A stretch of DNA of 14,810 bases from contig WFOJ01000144.1 in the NCBI GenBank assembly GCA_015488125.1, positions 1 to 14,810 on the forward strand, read 5' to 3'. A model generated the notes under the pieces. It saw nothing but the letters and a program-made list of their open reading frames with translations. It ran no database searches and had not been told where the DNA came from. Position numbers and translations under genes: made by a program. This document shows, one piece after another, positions 6,687 to 14,658 of the stretch. The stretch is from Mariprofundaceae bacterium. Lineage in GTDB: Bacteria > Pseudomonadota > Zetaproteobacteria > Mariprofundales > Mariprofundaceae. Every line of letters begins with the position of its first letter. Position 1 is the first letter of the stretch.

Positions 6687-6848
6687 GTGTCAACCAGTTA
6701 TCGGATGGCACAACCCGGCTGTGACCATACTCTCGAATTGAGAGTTGACTGTCAGCCAGGGGATCCAGCGTGGATGATAAAAAATGGGTGTGAACACCTT
6801 TGGTTTGACATTGGAGTAGAGGATTATGGCAAAAACACCGAACAATAA
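6687..6848 (+). CDS. Possible small protein overlapping the receptor start (speculative)
   Basis: A GTG at 6687, preceded by AGGAGAGGA, opens a 53-codon frame ending with TAA at 6846-6848, overlapping the chemoreceptor start (6826) by 23 bases. The peptide reads MSTSYRMAQPGCDHTLELRV and so on, with three cysteines and two tryptophans and no hydrophobic segment; I recognise no family. The Shine-Dalgarno-like run and overlap would suit translational coupling, but codon use shows no clear bias and the frame also runs through the hairpins at 6705-6744. It may be chance. Confidence 0.15.
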   Translation: MSTSYRMAQPGCDHTLELRVDCQPGDPAWMIKNGCEHLWFDIGVEDYGKNTEQ

Positions 6849-8295
6849 AAAGGTGAAAAAGGTCCACGGACTGAAATTCCTTTCAACACGAAACATGCTT
6901 CTTTCCATTGTTTCGTTTGCAGTACTGATCGCTATGCTTGCTGGTGCTTTTGCCACGGCCAATTCCCAGGTAAAAGAGCTAAGCAAGCTCAATGAACAAC
7001 GTGTTACACTCGAACACTTTAAATCTACGTTGTCCAATATTCTGTTGCCGTTGAATGACTTTGTATTGACCTCCAACAAGGAAGATGTACCCAAGGTTAA
7101 GGCCGCCACCGCAGAATTTACCAAAATCTCCAATCAGGTTCAGCAAATGCCTGGTCTTAGCAAGGACTCCAGAAGCAAGCTCAAGGAAGTGAACGACTTG
7201 ATGAAAGAGGTGATGCAGCTGGCCAATGATATTACCAGCGGCACGATTCCGATGAGTATGGCGGGTAATATGTCGATTGTTGCCCAGAACCTGGTGTTTG
7301 TATCGCAAACCAAGCTGAATGTGATTTCTTCACAAATGCAAAAATTGCTGAAACAGCAAACGGAGGAAAAACGCACGGCCATGCAGCGTACTGTTTTTGT
7401 CGTGATGGGCATGGTGGTACTGATCGGCGTCTTCATGATTTATCTTAATTTCAGCTTCTCTCGCACACTTTCCGGTAATATTGCCCGTGTGGCAGATAGT
7501 GTGACGAATGCCGCAGCTGAAATCCTTCATTCTGCGGACCAGCAAGCCACAGCTTCTGATACACAGGCCAGGGCTGTAGCAGGAGTGACCTCGGAATTGG
7601 AAGAAGTATCGGAGGCAGCGAAAAAAATCGCGACAACGGCCAACAGCGTGGAGCGGGTGGCCAACGCCACAGCACAAGCGGCAAAAGATGGTTCCAGCGC
7701 GGTAAACGAAGCCATCGGTTACATGGATCGTATCCGTCAGGAAGTGAATACCATTGCCGATAAAGTGACGGATGCCAGCCGCAAGGCAGAACAAATTCTC
7801 GAATCCATTGACTCCATTCAGGAAATTGCTGATGAAACCCACTTGTTGGCGTTGAATGCCTCGATTGAGTCGGCGGCTGCCGGTGAATTTGGTAAGCGGT
7901 TCGCCGTGGTTGCCGGTGAGGTACGTCGCCTTTCTGAACGCGCCCGTGACTTCACGACTGAAATCCAGTCGGTGGTTGATGAGGTGCATAAATCAACGCA
8001 TGAATCCATGGAAGTAACCCAGCGAGGACTGGAAGAAGTGGCCAAAGGTGTGGAAATTGCCCTGCGTGCCGGTGTGGCACTGGAGAAAATGCAGAGCATG
8101 TCCAACAAGTCCAGTCAGGCTATTCAAACCATTGCCAAGGCAACCAGTCGTCAGGATGAAACATCGCAGGAGTTCGTGCTTACCATGCGCCAGATTTCCG
8201 AGTTGCTGAAGGATTCGGCCTCACAAATGCAGGCGTCGCGCGAAGCGGCCAACCGTATGAATGCGGCCGCTGAGGATTTGCAGAAACTTCTCTGA
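6826..8295 (+). CDS. Methyl-accepting chemotaxis protein (PilJ-like chemoreceptor)
   Basis: The 489-residue protein has a basic cytoplasmic start, a first membrane helix (about 23-44), a helical periplasmic sensor of about 140 residues (45-187), a second membrane helix (about 189-208) and a long coiled-coil signalling domain (about 225-489). The hairpin tip, IADETHLLALNASIESAAAG (334-353) followed by EFGKRFAVVAGEVRRL, marks it as a receptor that docks CheW and CheA. A canonical HAMP is not obvious between the second helix and the coiled coil. The C-terminus ends in LQKLL and lacks the NWETF-type methyltransferase tether, and no cheR or cheB is in the window. Tip residues differ from the usual consensus (E337 for Q, H339 for N, A351 for R). 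GGAG at 6813-6816 is 9 bases from the ATG. By position it corresponds to pilJ; the ligand is unknown. Confidence 0.9.
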   Translation: MAKTPNNKKVKKVHGLKFLSTRNMLLSIVSFAVLIAMLAGAFATANSQVKELSKLNEQRVTLEHFKSTLSNILLPLNDFVLTSNKEDVPKVKAATAEFTKISNQVQQMPGLSKDSRSKLKEVNDLMKEVMQLANDITSGTIPMSMAGNMSIVAQNLVFVSQTKLNVISSQMQKLLKQQTEEKRTAMQRTVFVVMGMVVLIGVFMIYLNFSFSRTLSGNIARVADSVTNAAAEILHSADQQATASDTQARAVAGVTSELEEVSEAAKKIATTANSVERVANATAQAAKDGSSAVNEAIGYMDRIRQEVNTIADKVTDASRKAEQILESIDSIQEIADETHLLALNASIESAAAGEFGKRFAVVAGEVRRLSERARDFTTEIQSVVDEVHKSTHESMEVTQRGLEEVAKGVEIALRAGVALEKMQSMSNKSSQAIQTIAKATSRQDETSQEFVLTMRQISELLKDSASQMQASREAANRMNAAAEDLQKLL

Positions 8296-8373
8296 TCTTG
8301 TTTTTCGCCATCGGGTGGCAGAACTGCTCCATGCTGGAGTATCGTATGCTGTTATCACGCCAAGGGGGAGCTG

Positions 8374-11300
8374 ATGTCCGGTTTTGATCTATCCAATTTT
8401 CTGGCTGCATTCTTTGATGAAGCCCGCGATCGTCTCATCTCCATCAATCGTGGACTCGTCGAGTTTGAATCCGAAACACTGGATGATGAAGGACTTGTGG
8501 CCTTGCGGCGTGATGCGCATACCATCAAGGGTTCGGCGTTGATGCTTGGCGTAACCGACGTTGGCGGTGTGGCGCACCTGTTTGAGGATGCGATGGAAAA
8601 CCTGATTCAACATCCTGAATTACGCGTGCCGCGCATGACCCAGTTCCTTTACGATCTGCATGATCTTCTTGATGAACGCCTGGAAGAAGTTGATACCGAA
8701 CCTCGCCTTGATGCCAAAAAACTTCGGGAAGACTATGAGCAGCTACTTCACGAGGTCCGTAGTGATGGAGGAAATACTGAAAAACAACCTGATGTCACAA
8801 AAGAAGAACCATCACTGATTGGCGCTGATGAGGCAGCCTCCTGGAAGGAACACAGAGATGAAACTGGTTCGACTGTAAAGCCCGAAGCGGTCACTACGAC
8901 AACGGAATCCCCCCCGGAAGTTGATATTGAGGCGATGATGCCAGAAGGCATGTTCGTCGAGGATCCTACCAATGAAGTACTGACAGCTGCCGCTACAGAA
9001 GTTGAAGACGCCAAGCCTTCTCCGATCAGCGATGACCCATCAGTTATCACTGGGGGTGAAGAACTTCCTGACTATGAACATCCCGTACCACAAGAAACTA
9101 AGGCCTCTGATGAGTTCTCCATTGAAGTAGAAGAGAATGATGAAGCACTCGCCTTTGGCGGTTTGGATGACGCCTTCAGTGATGCCGATGTTCAATCGCT
9201 GTTAGGCGATATGAATGATTCCCCCGATTTGTTTGTTTATGGCGATGATATCGAAGATGAAACGCCCACAGCACATGATTCGTTGTTGCCAGAGACCATA
9301 AACGCCAACGTTGATGAACCTGAAACGGATAAAAACAAACCACAAAAAATCAGTGTAGCTAGTGAAGAAAATGTACAACAAATAGAAAAACAACGCAAGG
9401 CCAATATCGCAGCATACAGGGAAGCCGAACTTCAAACTGTTAGAGCAGAACTCCAGGCTGAAGAAGCAGCCAGAAAAGAAGCCGAGGCAAAGGCCGCAGA
9501 GGAACGACGGAAAGCTGAAGAAACAGCCAGAAAAGAAGCCGAAGCAAAGGCCGCAGAGGAACGACGGAAAGCTGAAGAAGCAGCCAGAAAAGAAGCCGAA
9601 GCAAAGGCCGCAGAGGAACGACGGAAAGCTGAAGAAGCAGCCAGAAAGGCAAAAGAAAAAGCCCGCAAACAAGCATTGGCCGATGAAGTTTCTCGTCGAA
9701 AGCAAGAAGCAGCGACACTTCAGCAACAAAAAGAGCCTGTTGTTGGCCAACAACAGAATCATCAACGAGCTGAACCAGGCAAAGAAAATGCCAATCGTTT
9801 TCGTCCACAACCGGCTGTGGCCGAAGGTGCAGCCAGAAAATCTTCAGGCCAACGACAGGCATCAGGGCGTTTTTTACGCGTGGATGCTGCGCGCCTGGAA
9901 GAACTTTCCAGCTACGTCGTTGAGTTAAGTACTGAAAGTTCTCGCGGTGAAGAGCAGGAAAGGCAGTTTCATGAGCTGCAGCGGGAGTTCCGCGAATTGC
10001 GATTGAAATGGCGTGAGCTTGAAAGTGGTATGGGGCAAATGTCGCCCGAGGATCAGGCTAGCCTGATGCAATCCATGCACCGCTCGTTTGAGCGTGGCCT
10101 AAGAGGTATGTCGCGTTACGCCGAAGCCCAGCGTTTTGCGCAATTACGCAGTGAAATGATGCTCAAGGAGCTGCGTGATCAAGTTTTGTCGTTGATGCTG
10201 CGCCCCCTGGATACGATTTTCTCCACCTTTCCACGTGCTGTTCGCGATGTTGCGGTCAAGCTTGGCAAACGTGTCAAACTGGTCATTGATGGAAGCGATA
10301 CAGAAATTGACCAGGGCATTGCCGAGGCGCTGGTTGAACCGTTGGTGCATCTGCTGAATAATGCAGTCTCACATGGCATTGAAATGCCAGAGGAGCGCGT
10401 CAAGGCAGGTAAGCCACCGATTGCCCAGGTATCCATCATCGCTCGCCAGAGCGGCAGCGAAATTCATATTGAAGTTGTTGATGACGGTCGTGGCCTGGAT
10501 GTTGAGTTGATCAAGGCAACAGCAGTTGAGCGTGGTGTAACCACCCAGGTTGAGGCGGATGAAATGGATTCGGCGGAACTGCTGGAAATGATTTTCCGCC
10601 CCGGTTTTTCCACCAAAAAAGAAGTCTCGGATGTTTCGGGCCGTGGTATCGGTATGAATATCGTACAGGATACCGTGCGCCGTCTGACAGGTTCGATTCG
10701 TATTGATTCGGAAAAAGGTCAGGGCACACGCTTTATGTTGTCGCTACCCGTTAGTATCGCGGTGCAACATGCACTGGTCTTCCGCATGGCCGATCAGCGT
10801 TTTGGTATGCTGATTCACCTGATTGAACAAATTGTGCCGCTGGCCAACCAGAAAGTGGAGAAAGGTCAGGGCGGCAAGGATTTCATGCATTATGGTTACC
10901 ATCAAGTGGCGCTTGTGGATATGCGCAGAATGCTTGCAGGTGACGATGAGGCTAACATTTCTGACCATCCCTATGTCATTATCGCAGAACATATTGAAGG
11001 TTTCGTCGGCATTGTTGTGGATGAAATGTACGACGAAATGGAAATTGTGGTGCGTGACCTCGATCCCTACATCAAACGTTATCAGCCGCAGGGGTTGATG
11101 GGTACCACCATTGCTGCCGATGGCTCTGTACTGATTCTGCTGGAGCCTTATGGCATCAAGGAGATGGGCCGTACAGCGCCGGATCAGGCAATCAGCGTTG
11201 ATGTTGCTGAAGAAGACAAGATGGACTTCAGCGTACTGCTGGTGGAAGATTCGTTAATTGCCCGGCAAATTGAAAAAAGTGTGTTTGAGAGCATTGGCTT

Positions 11301-11604
11301 TACCGTTGAAACGGCGATTGATGGCCTGGATGGACTGGAAAAACTGGCGAAGAATCAGTTTGATCTGATCGTGACGGACCTTGAAATGCCGCGTCTTGAT
11401 GGTTTTGGCTTTGTTCGCCGTGTTCGCAATCAGGATGAATACGAAGATTTGCCCATCATGGTTATTTCCACCCGTGAAAGTGCAGAAGACCGTATGCGAG
11501 CCCTGGAAGGTGGTGCAGACGCCTATATGATCAAACAACAACTCCAGGGTGATAAAATCCTGGAAACTGTTAAATCCCTGTTGGGCGCAGTACCTGCTGC
11601 GTGA
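8374..11604 (+). CDS. Hybrid CheA-type histidine kinase with C-terminal receiver (ChpA/PilL-like)
   Basis: This 1076-residue cytoplasmic kinase begins with an HPt domain (about 1-125; phosphorylated H49 in DAHTIKGSA). A long acidic linker (130-340) and a charged helical segment with 19-residue repeats (about 340-450) follow; no P2 domain is seen. Then come a dimerisation region (about 495-620, ending MLRPLDTIFSTFPRAVRD), an HATPase domain with N box LNNAVSHGIE (N663), G1 DDGRGLD (703-709) and G2 GRGIGMN (756-762), a CheW-like domain (about 795-930) and a receiver (953-1070) with E958/D959, phosphoacceptor D1002, S1032 and K1054. All catalytic residues are present, so it should be active. It starts 78 bp after the receptor with GGGGGAG just before ATG. 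P. aeruginosa ChpA has many HPt-like domains; this has one. Its likely targets are its own receiver and the one on the PilB-like ATPase. Confidence 0.95.
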   Translation: MSGFDLSNFLAAFFDEARDRLISINRGLVEFESETLDDEGLVALRRDAHTIKGSALMLGVTDVGGVAHLFEDAMENLIQHPELRVPRMTQFLYDLHDLLDERLEEVDTEPRLDAKKLREDYEQLLHEVRSDGGNTEKQPDVTKEEPSLIGADEAASWKEHRDETGSTVKPEAVTTTTESPPEVDIEAMMPEGMFVEDPTNEVLTAAATEVEDAKPSPISDDPSVITGGEELPDYEHPVPQETKASDEFSIEVEENDEALAFGGLDDAFSDADVQSLLGDMNDSPDLFVYGDDIEDETPTAHDSLLPETINANVDEPETDKNKPQKISVASEENVQQIEKQRKANIAAYREAELQTVRAELQAEEAARKEAEAKAAEERRKAEETARKEAEAKAAEERRKAEEAARKEAEAKAAEERRKAEEAARKAKEKARKQALADEVSRRKQEAATLQQQKEPVVGQQQNHQRAEPGKENANRFRPQPAVAEGAARKSSGQRQASGRFLRVDAARLEELSSYVVELSTESSRGEEQERQFHELQREFRELRLKWRELESGMGQMSPEDQASLMQSMHRSFERGLRGMSRYAEAQRFAQLRSEMMLKELRDQVLSLMLRPLDTIFSTFPRAVRDVAVKLGKRVKLVIDGSDTEIDQGIAEALVEPLVHLLNNAVSHGIEMPEERVKAGKPPIAQVSIIARQSGSEIHIEVVDDGRGLDVELIKATAVERGVTTQVEADEMDSAELLEMIFRPGFSTKKEVSDVSGRGIGMNIVQDTVRRLTGSIRIDSEKGQGTRFMLSLPVSIAVQHALVFRMADQRFGMLIHLIEQIVPLANQKVEKGQGGKDFMHYGYHQVALVDMRRMLAGDDEANISDHPYVIIAEHIEGFVGIVVDEMYDEMEIVVRDLDPYIKRYQPQGLMGTTIAADGSVLILLEPYGIKEMGRTAPDQAISVDVAEEDKMDFSVLLVEDSLIARQIEKSVFESIGFTVETAIDGLDGLEKLAKNQFDLIVTDLEMPRLDGFGFVRRVRNQDEYEDLPIMVISTRESAEDRMRALEGGADAYMIKQQLQGDKILETVKSLLGAVPAA
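9457..9645 (+). repeat. 57-bp in-frame tandem repeat inside the CheA linker
   Basis: Three full 57-bp units (9475-9531, 9532-9588, 9589-9645) follow an 18-bp partial copy (9457-9474). Units two and three are identical and unit one differs at only two bases (GAG for GAA, ACA for GCA). Each encodes 19 residues of the type KEAEAKAAEERRKAEEAAR, an alternating acidic/basic/alanine sequence that should form a single long charged helix or coiled coil. The identity at third codon positions points to recent duplication, and copy number can change without breaking the frame. Confidence 0.95.
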
Positions 11605-11751
11605 ACATCGTGGCAATCGTAAATGTCGGCTGTTGTTTCCTGCAATAACAAACCGCAACTATCTACAAAAACGCGGAATTTCCTCCCTTTATCATCGTTT
11701 ACGCTCAGTTGTGCGTTTTAGTGCAAGCTGATTTCATGTTCAGAGGTATTC

Positions 11752-13428
11752 ATGGCTGATTATCAGTACATATTTAGTATGCAAGGTGTTGGCAAACGCG
11801 TTGCCGGCAATCGGGAGATACTTAGGGATATTAACCTTTCCTTTCTTCCTGGTGCCAAGATTGGCGTACTTGGGCTAAATGGCGCAGGCAAGTCAACATT
11901 GCTGAAAATTATGGCTGGACTGGATACGGATATTCTCGGTGAAGCGCGTCCTGCGCCAGGTATCCGTATCGGCTACCTGGCGCAGGAACCGGAACTGGAT
12001 GAAACCCTCAATGTTCGCCAGAATGTCGAACAGGGCGTTGCTTCTACCCGTGCTTTACTGGACGAATTTAACGCCCTCTCCATGCGCTTTGCCGAACCCA
12101 TGAGCGACGATGAGATGAACACACTGATTGCCCGTCAGGGTGAATTGCAGGATGCTATTGATGCTGCCGATGCCTGGGATCTGGATCGCAAGCTGGAAAT
12201 TGCCGCTGATGCACTTCGCCTGCCGGCATGGGACGCCGCCGTTGATCAGCTCTCCGGTGGTGAACGTCGTCGCGTGGCGCTTTGCCGTTTGTTGCTTTCA
12301 GCACCGGATATGCTGCTGCTGGATGAGCCCACCAACCACCTGGATGCAGAGTCTGTGGCCTGGCTGGAACGTTTTTTGCATGATTTTCCAGGTACGGTGG
12401 TGGCCGTCACGCATGACCGTTACTTTCTTGATAATGTGGCCGGCTGGATTCTTGAACTCGACCGGGGTCGTGGCATTCCCTGGGAGGGGAATTACAGCAG
12501 CTGGCTGGAGCAGAAAAATCAGCGTCTGGCGCAGGAAGAAAAGCAGGAAAGCGCCCGGCGCAAGGCAATTGAAAAAGAACTGGAGTGGGTGCGCGCCGGC
12601 GTTCGCGGACGACAGACAAAATCCAAAGCCCGTCTGAAGGCATTTGATGAACTGGCCAGCATCGAGGTGCAAAAGCGCAATGCAACCAAGCAGATCTATA
12701 TCCCGGCAGGCGAACGCCTTGGTGACACGGTGATTGTAGCGCAGGGACTTGGCAAGGATTTTGGTGATCGGGTATTGATTGACGATCTCAGTTTCCAACT
12801 GCCTCGTGGTGGCATTGTTGGCGTGATCGGCGCCAATGGAGCGGGCAAAACAACCTTGTTTCGTATGTTCACGGGTCAGCTACAGCCGAATCGAGGCACA
12901 CTGACCATTGGTGATAGCGTTAAACTGGGCTATGTGGATCAATCACGCGACGCCCTGAATGATCACAACACCGTCTGGGAAGAAATATCCGGTGGTCAGG
13001 ATGTCATCACGCTTGGTCGCCATGAAGTACAAAGCCGTGCCTATTGCGCGCGCTACAATTTTAAGGGGGGCGATCAGCAAAAGCGCATTGGCACGCTTTC
13101 CGGTGGCGAGCGCAACCGCGTGCATCTGGCCAAAATGCTCAAGTCCGGAGCCAATGTCTTATTACTGGATGAACCCACGAACGATCTTGATGTGGAAACC
13201 CTGCGGGCGCTAGAAGAAGCATTACTTGATTTTGCCGGTTGCGCTGTGGTGATTTCACATGATCGCTGGTTTCTTGATCGTATTGCCACCCATATATTGG
13301 CATTCGAGGGCGATGGGCATGTTGAGTGGTTTGAAGGTAATTTTGCCGCCTACGAAGAAGATAAAAAGCGTCGTCTTGGGCAGGATGCTGATACACCACA
13401 TCGTTTCAAATACAAGCGTTTGGCTTAA
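11752..13428 (+). CDS. ettA: Energy-dependent translational throttle protein EttA (ABC-F ATPase)
   Basis: A 558-residue soluble protein with two ABC ATPase domains and no membrane segment, matching E. coli EttA (555) along its whole length. Domain one has Walker A GLNGAGKS (41-48), signature LSGGE (167-171) and Walker B LLLDEPTNHLD with E192; domain two has Walker A GANGAGKT (360-367), LSGGE (449-453) and LLLDEPTNDLD with E474. Between them lies the inter-domain linker with conserved GRQTKSKARL. Long stretches such as HDRYFLDNVAGWILELDRG and WEGNYSSWLEQK are nearly identical to EttA, which separates it from Uup, YheS and YbiT. EttA binds the ribosomal E site and gates the first elongation step according to the ATP/ADP ratio. 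AGAGGT at 11742-11747 is a good ribosome site. A 147-bp gap separates it from the kinase, so it probably has its own promoter. Confidence 0.97.
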   Translation: MADYQYIFSMQGVGKRVAGNREILRDINLSFLPGAKIGVLGLNGAGKSTLLKIMAGLDTDILGEARPAPGIRIGYLAQEPELDETLNVRQNVEQGVASTRALLDEFNALSMRFAEPMSDDEMNTLIARQGELQDAIDAADAWDLDRKLEIAADALRLPAWDAAVDQLSGGERRRVALCRLLLSAPDMLLLDEPTNHLDAESVAWLERFLHDFPGTVVAVTHDRYFLDNVAGWILELDRGRGIPWEGNYSSWLEQKNQRLAQEEKQESARRKAIEKELEWVRAGVRGRQTKSKARLKAFDELASIEVQKRNATKQIYIPAGERLGDTVIVAQGLGKDFGDRVLIDDLSFQLPRGGIVGVIGANGAGKTTLFRMFTGQLQPNRGTLTIGDSVKLGYVDQSRDALNDHNTVWEEISGGQDVITLGRHEVQSRAYCARYNFKGGDQQKRIGTLSGGERNRVHLAKMLKSGANVLLLDEPTNDLDVETLRALEEALLDFAGCAVVISHDRWFLDRIATHILAFEGDGHVEWFEGNFAAYEEDKKRRLGQDADTPHRFKYKRLA

Positions 13429-13439
13429 GCTGATGTCTG

Positions 13440-13451
13440 GTTACCGGTAAC
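13440..13451. promoter_or_regulatory. Perfect 12-bp palindrome before the amidase start
   Basis: GTTACCGGTAAC is its own reverse complement and lies between the ettA stop (13428) and the proposed amidase TTG (13455), in the place where a ribosome-binding site is expected. It could be an operator; as an RNA it has no loop of its own. Confidence 0.4.
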
Positions 13452-13454
13452 GCA

Positions 13455-14651
13455 TTGACTTTGTTAAAGCGCATCTTTTTTCTATTTATGGTAGCGCTGC
13501 TTTTACTTCCCTTAAGAGCGGCAGCAACGGTTTTTGTGGACGATACCCGCATATGGGATGCGCCTGATCACACGCGCATCGTTTTTGATGTTAGTGAGGC
13601 GGTCAGCTATCGAATGTTTCAATTGAATCACCCTGATCGCGTGGTTATCGATATTACGCATGCCAAGCGGCGTTCTTTTGCACAACATCGGCCACCTGCC
13701 AGCTCACTGATCCGCAAGGTTCGTTATGGTTATCCCAAATCCGGCGTGCTACGCATCGTGCTGGATGTACGCCAGAACGTTAAAGCTCGTGCTTCGCTGC
13801 TGGCGCCAACAGCCATCAAGCCGCACCGCCTGGTGATTGACTTGTGGCCCCGGCAAACAACTGCTGCCAAATCGGTGCCCCATACCTCAACTCCCAAAAT
13901 CAAACACCACCCCCGCAAGCGACAGCTCGTTGTTGCCGTTGATGCCGGCCATGGTGGTGAAGATCCTGGAGCCATTGGTCCACATGGTATCCGCGAGAAA
14001 AATATTACCCTGAAGGTAGCCAAAAGACTTGCCCGACTGATCAACCAACAACCGGGCATGCGGGCTGTGCTGATTCGTAAGGGGGATTACTTTGTCCCCC
14101 TGAAAACACGTGTGGCGCTGGTGCGTAAGGCCAATGCTGATTTAATGATCAGCCTGCACGCAGATTCTGTTAGCGAACGCTGGGTTAAGGGTAGCAGCGT
14201 ATATACGATTTCTGAACGTGGCGCAACGCCTGATAAAGTAGCCGCTGCGCTGGCGGCCAGGGAGAACGCTGCCGATTTGGTCGGTGGTGTTGTCATGGAT
14301 CATCAGGCCTATGATGCCATGACCCGCAATGTGCTGGGTGATATGGCCAGGCAGGATGCATTTAACAGTTCGCAACTACTGGCGGAGCAAGTATTGCGTG
14401 AAATCAAAGCGGTCGGTGTGTTGAAATACAAACGCCCGAAACGAGCCCGTTTTGTGGTGCTTGGGGCCCTGGAAGTTCCCAGTGTACTGGTGGAAATGGA
14501 CTATATTTCCAACCCCAGGCGGGAACGCATGCTCAACAGCAGCAGTTACCAACAAACGCTGGCCAGGGCCTTGTTTCGCGCAACACGCAACTTTCTGCGT
14601 CGTATGAGCATGCTTGAGTCGCCGCTGCATGGTCAGCCGCCCGTTAGCTGA
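13455..14651 (+). CDS. N-acetylmuramoyl-L-alanine amidase, AmiC/AmiB type (AMIN + Amidase_3)
   Basis: This exported zinc enzyme cuts the bond between MurNAc and the stem peptide, splitting septal peptidoglycan during division. An N-terminal signal peptide (MTLLKRIFFLF core, likely cut after RAAA near residue 24) leads to an AMIN domain (about 25-132), a basic proline-rich linker and the Amidase_3 domain (about 158-385). Zinc ligands H166 (DAGHGGEDPG), E181 (REKN) and H235 (SLHAD), and catalytic E347 (LVEMDYISN), are present. Residues about 253-300 form the insertion found in AmiA/B/C, whose helix blocks the active site until an EnvC- or NlpD-type activator binds. There is no LysM domain. The start is uncertain: TTG at 13455 (or TTG at 13461) keeps the basic n-region, whereas the first in-frame ATG, at residue 12, would lose it; no good ribosome site is visible. 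It lies 26 bp after ettA. Confidence 0.92.
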   Translation: MTLLKRIFFLFMVALLLLPLRAAATVFVDDTRIWDAPDHTRIVFDVSEAVSYRMFQLNHPDRVVIDITHAKRRSFAQHRPPASSLIRKVRYGYPKSGVLRIVLDVRQNVKARASLLAPTAIKPHRLVIDLWPRQTTAAKSVPHTSTPKIKHHPRKRQLVVAVDAGHGGEDPGAIGPHGIREKNITLKVAKRLARLINQQPGMRAVLIRKGDYFVPLKTRVALVRKANADLMISLHADSVSERWVKGSSVYTISERGATPDKVAAALAARENAADLVGGVVMDHQAYDAMTRNVLGDMARQDAFNSSQLLAEQVLREIKAVGVLKYKRPKRARFVVLGALEVPSVLVEMDYISNPRRERMLNSSSYQQTLARALFRATRNFLRRMSMLESPLHGQPPVS

Positions 14652-14658
14652 TTGTTCT

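Larger units (their letters stand above)
6365..6825 (+). other. 461-bp spacer/leader before the chemoreceptor gene, rich in palindromes
   Basis: No convincing gene fills this gap, which is oddly long inside an otherwise compact cluster. It holds several dyad symmetries: GTGATCAC (6400-6407), AAAATC-C-GATTTT (6495-6507), a hairpin at 6531-6548 with an overlapping alternative, TTATT-CGA-AATAA (6614-6626), a 10-bp stem at 6642-6666, ATGGCACA/TGTG-A-CCAT (6705-6728), CTCTC-GAATT-GAGAG (6730-6744) and GGTGT-GA-ACACC (6787-6798). None is followed by a clear T-run, so no terminator is called. The receptor has its own ribosome site (GGAG 6813-6816). A promoter for the receptor and kinase, and a structured 5' leader or small RNA, are both plausible; no known riboswitch consensus was recognised. 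Confidence 0.5.

Noticed and set aside
6365..6825. A cyclic-di-GMP (GEMM) or other known riboswitch
   Set aside because: No recognised riboswitch core was found by eye; only generic hairpins are visible.
6636..6848. A 70-codon frame from GTG at 6636
   Set aside because: No ribosome site precedes 6636 and it runs through the strongest hairpin; only the shorter version from 6687 has any support.
9457..9645. CRISPR array
   Set aside because: The units are contiguous and in frame within a coding region, with no unique spacers.
9202..9810. Minus-strand frame of 202 codons with cysteine/phenylalanine-rich repeats
   Set aside because: It is the antisense shadow of the 57-bp repeat in the kinase gene; no start signal, and the repeat is fully explained on the plus strand.
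12128..12637. Plus-strand open frame inside ettA
   Set aside because: It is an off-frame shadow of the strongly conserved EttA coding sequence.
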